A stretch of 7,264 bases of DNA. Origin: CAYMSF01 sp964542255. Lineage in GTDB: Bacteria; Verrucomicrobiota; Lentisphaeria; Victivallales; Victivallaceae. The position numbers and the translations under genes are program-made. Below, in pieces: positions 1-5,132 of this stretch. The DNA is taken from assembly GCA_964542255.1 (NCBI GenBank), contig CAZITV010000120.1, positions 1 through 7,264 on the forward strand. The letters are read 5' to 3'. The notes beneath the pieces are model-generated. The model was not told the origin of the DNA, did not search any database, and worked only from the letters and a program-made list of their open reading frames with translations. The first letter of the stretch is position 1. The number at the start of each line of letters is the position of its first letter.

Positions 1-7
1 AAACATC

Positions 8-712
8 ATGATTCGATTGATCGTGGCAGCGTTGTTGCTATGCGTTATGACGGGATTTGCGGACGACATCACCACCAATGACGGAGTTACTTATACCGGC
101 ATCCAGGTGGTTAAAAAAACACCCGTTGGTATCGAAGTGTTATCCGGCGAAAAAGCCTATTGGGTAGATTATCGCGATTTGCCCGGCAATGTCGCTGAGA
201 AATACGGCTACAATCCGGATAAACTCAAACAATACGAGGCCGAACTTCAGGCTAACGACGGCTGTTTAATGTCGGAAAAAGAGAATCCGGATTTTCCCCC
301 GGCCGATACCGGCAGTACGCCGCCGGACAGCGGCAATACCTATGTTTATAACCCCACAAATCCTGTTCCGTTCAATGGCGGTTATTCCTACGTTTATTGG
401 AACGGCAATTATTACAACTGGCACCGGTGGCACAGTTGGTACTGGCACCATCACTGGGTTAATCACAACGGCCGTTATTACCCCGCGTCTTATTATTACC
501 GGCACGGCGGCGTCTGGGAAAACGGCAAATACTACCCATATCATCATCACCGGCTGTACTCTGAAGAACACAAAACTCCGCATTATGTCCCATCACATCA
601 CCGCAGCTATCATGGCGGCGAGGAACACCGTGGTGGTGAAGAACATCATGGCGGCGAGGAACACCGTGGTGGCGGGGAACACCGTGGCGGCGGCGGAGAA
701 CACCGCCGCTGA
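8..712 (+). CDS. Secreted His/Tyr/Gly-rich protein with C-terminal GGEEHR repeats
   Basis: Predicted 234-residue exported protein of unknown function. Residues 1-18 form a short signal peptide (hydrophobic IVAALLLCVM, likely cut after GFA-18 before DD). Residues about 20-80 form a small module (DITTNDGVTYTGIQV ... VDYRDLPGNVAEKYGYNP) resembling an N-terminal module I have seen in many secreted PVC-bacterial proteins; I know no formal name for it. A Pro/Ser/Gly linker (about 95-125) follows. Next is a region dense in Tyr, Trp and His (126-205) with NG-x-YY motifs at 132, 154 and 172 and the cluster WHRWHSWYWHHHW at 138-150. Residues 204-233 are tandem GGEEHR-like units. His and Glu density suggests metal binding or an envelope role, but no catalytic motif is seen. 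The ATG at 8 is the only start in the window that keeps the signal peptide; its ribosome site is cut off by the window edge. No clear terminator follows. Confidence 0.8.
   Translation: MIRLIVAALLLCVMTGFADDITTNDGVTYTGIQVVKKTPVGIEVLSGEKAYWVDYRDLPGNVAEKYGYNPDKLKQYEAELQANDGCLMSEKENPDFPPADTGSTPPDSGNTYVYNPTNPVPFNGGYSYVYWNGNYYNWHRWHSWYWHHHWVNHNGRYYPASYYYRHGGVWENGKYYPYHHHRLYSEEHKTPHYVPSHHRSYHGGEEHRGGEEHHGGEEHRGGGEHRGGGGEHRR
614..706 (+). repeat. Tandem 18-bp coding repeat (GGEEHR units)
   Basis: Five head-to-tail units encode GGEEHR, GGEEHH, GGEEHR, GGGEHR and GGGGEHR. The first four are 18 bp and the last is 21 bp, extended by one Gly codon. Units 1 and 3 are identical at the DNA level. Such an array can change length in frame by slippage without breaking the gene. 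Confidence 0.85.
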
Positions 713-783
713 CATAAAGAGCTAAATCAAGAGCGTTGATAAAAGCAACCCGGAATGATGGCAGGAGTTGCAGTGTTATAGTC

Positions 784-1680
784 ATGGAATATAAAAAAAG
801 TATGTCGCAGAAATTGCGGATGGCGGGGCGCGATTATTCATGTCCGGGCTGGTATTTTGTGACGCTCGGGGCGGATTACCATAAGCAGATGTTCGGGGTG
901 GTTGAAAAGGGTGTGATGTGCCAGAACGCGTTGGGTTTGCTGGTTGAGCAATGTTGGGCCGCAATACCACGGCATCACGGGCACATCGAACTTGGCGCAC
1001 GGCAAGTAATGCCAAACCATTTTCATGGTTTAGTGCGTATCGTAAAACCAGGCAATAAAAGCCTTGGCGAAGTGATGAATGTTTTTAAAGGGGCAGTCAC
1101 GCGGGAATGGCGGCGGACGTTGTCTCCCGCTTTAGCGGGAACGAACCAGCCCATTTGGGCGCCAAATTATTATGATGTGATATGTTTTGACGCGGAGCAA
1201 CTAGAAGTAAAAGAGCGGTATATCAGAGCAAATCCGAGGCGATGGGCTTTGCGTAGTGTGTCGGAGGGTTTTTACGGCGACATGCGCTACAAGGGGAACC
1301 TCGCCCTGCTTGATGTGCCGGAGGAGAAAATCGCGCTAAGAGTATCCCGCGGTAACATGAAAATAGCAAGTCACTGTTTTAACGATATAAAACACTTAGC
1401 CAAAGACCCGACACTCTTCAATGGCGTGGTATTTAGCACATTTTTTTCGCCAGGTGAACAGTTGTGCCTGGAGACTCTATTAAAGGGCAAGGCGATGCTC
1501 GTATGGGTTCTCCCAGTGGCGATGCCGAAAAACATTCCGGTTACCTGGACTGATGCGTTTCTTGCAGGACGAGCGCTCTGGCTCTCAGCCTTCCCGGACG
1601 AACAACAAGAAGCCAGCCGCAACAGTTGTGAACAGGCGAACCGTTGGGTTGAGCAGTTCTGCGGGGCGAATGCGCGGTGA
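784..1680 (+). CDS. RAYT/IS200-type HUH transposase fused to a DprA/LOG-like Rossmann domain
   Basis: Numbered from ATG 784 (298 residues). Residues about 10-155 match a Y1 (HUH) transposase of the REP-associated type: GWYFVTLGA near the start, the metal-binding HUH motif in MPNHFHGLV (H79, H81), and the candidate catalytic tyrosine Y146 in ERYIRANPRRW. These enzymes nick single-stranded DNA at hairpins through a 5'-phosphotyrosine. Usual RAYTs stop soon after this motif, but here about 140 more residues follow. The tail reads GNLALLDVPEEKIALRVSR (about 171-189), VVFSTFFSPGE (215-225), a hydrophobic strand AMLVWVLPVAMP (237-248) and GRALWLSAFP (262-271). That order of motifs resembles the Rossmann core of DprA/LOG-like proteins; this part is inference. 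An upstream in-frame TTG (736) would add 16 residues without family-like sequence, so the ATG is preferred. However, the AGGAG at 763-767 is 16 nt from it, so the start is uncertain. The gene may no longer be mobile; no flanking IS ends were identified. Confidence 0.8.
   Translation: MEYKKSMSQKLRMAGRDYSCPGWYFVTLGADYHKQMFGVVEKGVMCQNALGLLVEQCWAAIPRHHGHIELGARQVMPNHFHGLVRIVKPGNKSLGEVMNVFKGAVTREWRRTLSPALAGTNQPIWAPNYYDVICFDAEQLEVKERYIRANPRRWALRSVSEGFYGDMRYKGNLALLDVPEEKIALRVSRGNMKIASHCFNDIKHLAKDPTLFNGVVFSTFFSPGEQLCLETLLKGKAMLVWVLPVAMPKNIPVTWTDAFLAGRALWLSAFPDEQQEASRNSCEQANRWVEQFCGANAR
1125..1140. repeat. Perfect hairpin TCCCGC-TTTA-GCGGGA inside the transposase gene
   Basis: A perfect 6-bp G+C-rich stem with a TTTA loop lies inside the transposase coding region. 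It encodes SPALAG, in a stretch between the helix REWRR and the conserved YYDVI segment where related proteins vary in length. It could be a REP-like unit within the gene or simply composition; one copy alone cannot decide. Confidence 0.4.
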
Positions 1681-1769
1681 ATACAGATTTATCCAAGTAC
1701 AACGCGGAAAAACTCCCGGCATTTTATACCAATACGTTTTCATCGCCAGGCATGCGACTGTTCTTTAGC

Positions 1770-1816
1770 GGTAATTTTGCCGCAGTGCGGCAGATGCCGC
1801 ACAAATTGGTATTACC
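1770..1816. repeat. Nested alternating palindrome in the convergent gap
   Basis: Three 7-bp arms alternate: TGCCGCA (1778-1784), TGCGGCA (1786-1792) and TGCCGCA (1795-1801). The middle arm can pair with either neighbour. The right pairing extends to the 8-bp palindrome GTGCGGCA-GA-TGCCGCAC (1785-1802). GGTAAT (1770-1775) and ATTACC (1811-1816) can close an outer stem. It lies between the convergent transposase and transporter genes. It lacks the run of T expected of an intrinsic terminator on either strand, so it could be a weak bidirectional terminator or a REP-like element. Confidence 0.5.
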
Positions 1817-1820
1817 TGCG

Positions 1821-2690
1821 TTAATGTCCCAGTCCGAGATATTTGCTGGCGAGGATACCGATGATGTATGAGGCAAACACAACGACGACGGTGATTGCGA
1901 GTCCCTCGGCGAGTACTTTGCTGAATTTAAGGTCTTTAACAACGGACATAAAGAAAGAGAACACCACCATAACGACGAATACGGCGGAGACCGTGACCAG
2001 CATGGCGTTGATGTGATTGGTGAAGATAAAATATGGTGTAACGATAAGCAATACCATAGCGAGATAAACCGCGCCGGCGTAGAGTGCGGCTTTGAGCGGA
2101 TTGCCATCGGCTCCGTCAAGTTTTTCGGTTTTTTGAGATAAATACTCTGATGCCATCATGGCAAGAGTTGCGGCGAGTCCGCTGACGAGGGTGGTACCGC
2201 CAGTGGCTTTGGCATTTTGGAGTGCGAATGTGAGTCCTACGGCAATGCCGGTAAATTCCTGAGCGGAATTATTTAGCGCCAGGGCGATTGAGCCGAGATA
2301 ATTGAGGTGTTCATCGTCAACTTCTTTCAGGAGTAATTCTTCGTGATTAACTTCATCGACGATGATTGATTGAATATCCGGGACGGTATCTGGAACGGTT
2401 TCATAACTTTCTTCGGCGGCAATTTCGCCGTTTTCCATCATTTTCAGGGTGAAGGTTAGACCGAGCATGACGGTGACGAAAGAGTAGAAGAATACTTTGA
2501 TTTTGTCAGGTTTTACATCTTGTTGAGTATAATACCGGAACTGATGATAGTGGCGGAGTTCGTCCTCAGCGATTTTTTTTAAGATATTAGCGTTATTGCC
2601 TTTAGCTTTTTTTGCCAGATTGAGATAGACATAATGTTCAGTAATCTCATTGCGCTGGTATTTTAGCAGTTTTTTTTGTAAAGCATCCAT
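1821..2690 (-). CDS. VIT1/CCC1-family iron transporter with N-terminal ferritin-like domain
   Basis: A 289-residue membrane protein. Residues 1-125 form a ferritin/rubrerythrin-like four-helix domain with candidate di-iron ligands: E15 (or E18) in NEITEHY, E44/H47 in EDELRHYH, glutamates around E86-E93, and E113/H116 in DEVNHEE. A hydrophobic stretch at about 66-82 lies inside this domain, as in relatives. Residues 128-185 carry the VIT hallmark (LNYLGSIALALNNSAQEFTG and GLAATLAMMASEYLSQKTE). Hydrophobic segments at about 201-223, 228-250 and 259-280 complete the transporter. Family members move Fe(II) or Mn(II) across the cytoplasmic membrane; the ferritin-like domain is thought to bind or oxidise the iron, as in MbfA-type exporters. 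Direction of transport cannot be read from sequence. The gene stands alone, convergent with the transposase. GGAAA, about 6 nt upstream of ATG 2690, is a modest ribosome site. Confidence 0.9.
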   Translation of the reverse strand: MDALQKKLLKYQRNEITEHYVYLNLAKKAKGNNANILKKIAEDELRHYHQFRYYTQQDVKPDKIKVFFYSFVTVMLGLTFTLKMMENGEIAAEESYETVPDTVPDIQSIIVDEVNHEELLLKEVDDEHLNYLGSIALALNNSAQEFTGIAVGLTFALQNAKATGGTTLVSGLAATLAMMASEYLSQKTEKLDGADGNPLKAALYAGAVYLAMVLLIVTPYFIFTNHINAMLVTVSAVFVVMVVFSFFMSVVKDLKFSKVLAEGLAITVVVVFASYIIGILASKYLGLGH

Positions 2691-2716
2691 TGCGGTTTCC
2701 GTTATATTGACAATAA

Positions 2717-2722
2717 ATTATA
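2717..2722 (-). promoter_or_regulatory. Candidate -10 box for the ferritin-VIT gene
   Basis: On the minus strand TATAAT lies 26 bases upstream of the transporter start codon, which would give a leader of about 20 nt. No good -35 sits 16-18 bp upstream. It abuts the end of the inverted repeat at 2722, so insertion of that element would have changed this promoter. Tentative. Confidence 0.3.
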
Positions 2723-2863
2723 GAGGTAATTGCAAAATTCAGCCTATACAATAGCATTAATTATAATCTTTTGCCAATTTCGGCATCGACAAATTGCAGG
2801 TAAAGTCGTTCAGAAAACAACATTTTTACCACGAACGTCAGAATAAGCACGAAATAAAACTAA

Positions 2864-2917
2864 CACCTCCTGAGGTGAATTTCATTGCCGGTGGTAATAT
2901 TATTCACCGCAGGAGGT
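2864..2917 (+). promoter_or_regulatory. Hairpin sequestering a Shine-Dalgarno sequence with an anti-SD mimic
   Basis: ACCTCCTGAGGTGAAT (2865-2880) pairs with ATTCACCGCAGGAGGT (2902-2917) over 16 positions with a single mismatch. The apical part can form a second short stem (ATTGCC/GGTAAT with one G-U pair). The right arm contains AGGAGGT, a perfect Shine-Dalgarno site four bases before ATG 2922. The left arm contains CACCTCCT, identical to the anti-SD core at the 3' end of 16S rRNA. The left arm can instead fold on itself (CACCT-CCTG-AGGTG, 2864-2877), which would free the SD. That is the layout of a translational switch; the signal, if any, is unknown. Confidence 0.55.
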
Positions 2918-2921
2918 CTTC

Positions 2922-3011
2922 ATGCCGCAGGCGCTAAAACAAACAGCCATTTCAACCACAGCAGGCACGGACACCAATGCCTCTTCTGAGCTAATTTTAA
3001 AACTCTTTTGA
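2922..3011 (+). CDS. Possible 29-residue small protein or leader peptide
   Basis: A 29-codon ORF starts with ATG four bases after a perfect AGGAGGT. It begins MPQALKQTAIS, continues through a Thr/Ala/Ser-rich middle and ends SSELILKLF before TGA. No signal peptide, membrane segment or known family is evident. Its last eight codons lie in the 43-bp repeat shared with 3412-3454, so the C-terminus is built from the element end. The ideal ribosome site favours real translation, but the ORF is short. It could be the relic of a longer element gene or a leader peptide with no product role. In the second repeat copy the frame is not kept. Confidence 0.4.
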   Translation: MPQALKQTAISTTAGTDTNASSELILKLF

Positions 3012-3029
3012 AAATTTTGCAATTACCTC
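2987..3029 (+). repeat. 43-bp dispersed repeat, copy A (right end of the candidate element)
   Basis: Begins TGAGCTAA and ends TTTTGCAATTACCTC. It matches 3412-3454 at 38 of 43 positions without gaps, in the same orientation. Its last 17 bases also occur inverted at 2723-2739. Confidence 0.75.
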
Positions 3030-3030
3030 T

Positions 3031-3411
3031 TCTGTTAATAAATTACCGACATTATCACAAAAATGTAATTAAATTAACATACTTACACATATTTGTTAAA
3101 CCAATTAATCATTGCAACAATTTTGTTTACTCGTCCGCATCAACAAACATTTTTGTAATAAGAATAACCATTAGTTAGATAATGTAAAACTAAAAAAATT
3201 GTTTAAATAATTTATAATCAATGATTTATGCTAATTGTAAAAAAACTGGCATGATAAAAGCTTATGGAAAGCAACTATTGTTAATTTATATGACAACCCT
3301 TTAACGATGCAGGTGGAAAGATGCGACAACAAAGAATAAACTAAATTTATCGGAGCAGCGGTGATACTGTTATTGCCGACTGAACAGATTGTCGGATTTG
3401 TATTTATCAAA
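3031..3411. other. A+T-rich intergenic segment without a recognised gene
   Basis: Strongly A+T-rich sequence between the candidate element and the second repeat copy. It holds no ORF of convincing length; two tiny frames (ATG 3321, 7 codons; GTG 3361, 17 codons) have purine-rich sequence upstream but nothing else in favour. TATAAT at 3213-3218 has no matching -35. A small stem CCGAC/GTCGG (3376-3380 with 3391-3395) is visible. The secretin operon promoter probably lies here or in 3412-3535, but I could not place it. Confidence 0.5.
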
Positions 3412-3454
3412 TGAGCTAACTTAAAAAATCTTTTGAGATTTTTGCAATTACCTC
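3412..3454 (+). repeat. 43-bp dispersed repeat, copy B (solo element end upstream of the secretins)
   Basis: Ungapped match to 2987-3029 with five substitutions, conserved most at both edges (TGAGCTAA and TTTTGCAATTACCTC). No inverted partner is found nearby, so it is either a decayed element with one end left or a shared regulatory sequence. It ends 81 bases before the secretin start codon and could fall in the promoter or 5' leader. Confidence 0.7.
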
Positions 3455-3535
3455 AAATTAAAAAATCTGTGGACAAAAATTTTACAGTAACAATTAACTA
3501 AACCAAGATTAACCATTAAGAGAAGGTAAACGAAG

Positions 3536-5101
3536 ATGAGAATTATATGCAGGTCGGCATTGATATTGCTGGCAATAATGACAACTTTTACCGCAAGTGC
3601 GGAAAAGGTAAAGAAATTCCGTTTAAATCAGGATGACGCGCAGCCGTATTTAGTGACCAAGGCTTACGAATTGAAGTACACCCGCGCCTGCGATTTGGCG
3701 CCCTTTGTTGAAGGTGCGGTAAAGCGTTATAATGTTGATTCGAATGTGCAGCGTTTAGATTTTAAAGCCGAAGGCCGCGAGGTGCTGGTCGTCAGTACCG
3801 GGGTAAATATGATGCCCTATATTGACGATATGATTGCCAAGATTGATATTCCCGGCACAAAAGATAGTTATGGTTCTTTGCTGGAAGGTACCGGCATTAA
3901 CCGGTTCGGCTATTATCCCAAACACCGCGCCACCAAAGATATGCTGAAAATTCTCCGCAATAACATTCTGCCGGGTAATAGCAGCGTATTTTTGGATGAA
4001 AGCGTGTCGATGTTATACTGGAAATCATCAAAATCAGATGGTGACCAGGTAATGCGCTGGATTAACGAATTAGACCGTCCGCTGCCGCAAGTACAGTTAA
4101 AAATGCGGGTATATGAAGTGCGCGACAGCGATTTAACGGATATCGGTATTAACTATATTGCATGGAAGAATGGACCTGGAATGGATATTTTTGGAGCCGG
4201 ACTTGAGTCGATCAGTCTTTCCGGATGGGACGAAATAGTTAAGGCAGCGGCTTTTCAGGGAGCCAATGTCATGAGTCAGGCCAGTTGGGCATGGGGTGGT
4301 TTTTTTACCGCGCCGCAGTTTGATTTCAGTTTTGTCCGGATTTTGGCGCAGGATGGCAAGGCACGTATTGCCGATTCCGGCAGTTTGACTGTGGTAAATG
4401 ATTTTGACAATTCATACAGTATCAAATTCTCACCGGACTTTCAGAATATTCTCAAAAATCCAGAAACAGACCAGATGAGTGTTGAGCCCAGCGCGCCGTC
4501 GTATTATGAATTAACGATTAATCAGCCGGTAATCTGCTTCAAGGGTGCCGGAAACACCGTGTATGAATCTCCCGATGACCGGCGTTACGATGAAGAAAAA
4601 GCATCAACGACTGAAGGCGTGATTATGTTCAACTATTTTGTATCTAAATCAGACCCGGTGGAACGCAACAATTTTGGTCAGGAGCTTTATCAGACGATGA
4701 ACGCCACATCAAACCTGACTTTAGCAGTTGGCAATGAACGTCTGCTTGCGACCTGGAAAAAAGAGTATGATACAGAACAGACAATTGGCATGCCGTTCTT
4801 GTCGGATATTCCGGTGCTGAAATACCTATTTGGCACTACCACCAAGATCAAATCAACGAGTTATTATTTTGTTACCGTCAAGGCTGACTGGGTTATGCCT
4901 GACGCAGAACTGGCTGGTTGGGCAGGCAAATTACTCAGTCAAGAGATGCTGGCAAAGAATCCCGCCGAGAAAAAATTGAATGAAACCGCAGCCGCGCCAA
5001 TAGCACCAGCACCGGCAGCAGTAGTCGCAGTGCCAGTAGCCGTAGCACCAACAACCGCAGCACCGGCAGTCGCAGAACCAGCAGCGCCGGCAGCTAAATA
5101 G
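3536..5101 (+). CDS. Secretin-like outer-membrane protein, first of tandem pair, Ala/Pro tail
   Basis: A 521-residue exported protein related to type II/III secretion secretins (GspD/PilQ family), which form outer-membrane channels. The signal peptide covers 1-22 (TASA, cut before EKV). Two ring-forming N-type modules follow at about 37-107 (PYLVTKAYELKY ... LVVSTG) and 124-182 (GYYPKHRATKDML ... INELDRP). The secretin core begins with PQVQLKMRVYEVRDSDLTDIG (184-204), of which the VYEV...D..IG pattern is typical. The closing signature is GMPFLSDIPVLKYLFG (418-433). The VIGG-type strand before it is degenerate (LAVGNERLLATWKK), so channel formation is less certain. Residues 484-521 are an Ala/Pro/Val tail. 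AGAAGG lies about nine bases before ATG 3536. Only 31 bases separate it from the next gene, its paralog. No ATPase or pseudopilin is in the window, so the secreted substrate is unknown. Confidence 0.8.
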   Translation: MRIICRSALILLAIMTTFTASAEKVKKFRLNQDDAQPYLVTKAYELKYTRACDLAPFVEGAVKRYNVDSNVQRLDFKAEGREVLVVSTGVNMMPYIDDMIAKIDIPGTKDSYGSLLEGTGINRFGYYPKHRATKDMLKILRNNILPGNSSVFLDESVSMLYWKSSKSDGDQVMRWINELDRPLPQVQLKMRVYEVRDSDLTDIGINYIAWKNGPGMDIFGAGLESISLSGWDEIVKAAAFQGANVMSQASWAWGGFFTAPQFDFSFVRILAQDGKARIADSGSLTVVNDFDNSYSIKFSPDFQNILKNPETDQMSVEPSAPSYYELTINQPVICFKGAGNTVYESPDDRRYDEEKASTTEGVIMFNYFVSKSDPVERNNFGQELYQTMNATSNLTLAVGNERLLATWKKEYDTEQTIGMPFLSDIPVLKYLFGTTTKIKSTSYYFVTVKADWVMPDAELAGWAGKLLSQEMLAKNPAEKKLNETAAAPIAPAPAAVVAVPVAVAPTTAAPAVAEPAAPAAK

Positions 5102-5132
5102 TTAACATAAATCAAATAAGGAACAGATATCT

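Larger units (their letters stand above)
2722..3030. mobile_element. Candidate 309-bp miniature inverted-repeat element
   Basis: The segment is bounded by a perfect 18-bp inverted repeat: AGAGGTAATTGCAAAATT at 2722-2739 and its reverse complement at 3013-3030. It is far too short for a transposase and contains only a 29-codon ORF and a strong hairpin. AATAAATTA occurs immediately outside the left end (2712-2720) and again at 3037-3045, six bases beyond the right repeat. This could be a 9-bp target duplication, but the sequence is A+T-rich and the boundary is not exact. A second copy of the right end at 3412-3454 supports a dispersed repeat. The family is not recognised, and the HUH transposase nearby would not be expected to move an element with such ends. 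Confidence 0.5.

Noticed and set aside
614..706. CRISPR-like array
   Set aside because: The repeats are 18-bp units without spacers, in frame within a coding region, so they are protein repeats.
736..783. TTG start extending the transposase by 16 residues
   Set aside because: The added residues do not look like the N-terminus of this family, and the ATG at 784 begins a family-like segment. The TTG cannot be fully excluded because the best AGGAG lies between the two.
266..785. Long open frames on both strands opposite or out of frame with the first gene
   Set aside because: They are shadows of the biased His/Tyr/Gly codon composition; the encoded proteins are low-complexity and lack starts with ribosome sites.
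1677..1871. 64-codon plus-strand ORF starting with GTG overlapping the transposase stop
   Set aside because: It overlaps the 3' end of the transporter gene by about 50 bases, has no ribosome site of note, no recognisable family and runs through the palindromic region. Overlap of the stop is probably chance.
3247..3261. Possible sigma-54 promoter (TGGCA with GG and GC 12 apart)
   Set aside because: GG/GC spacing is right, but the -12 element reads AAGCT instead of TTGCA, and it is nearly 300 bases from the secretin start.
3468..3476. DnaA-box-like TGTGGACAA
   Set aside because: Single copy with one mismatch and no cluster, DUE or dnaA/dnaN context; expected by chance in A+T-rich sequence.
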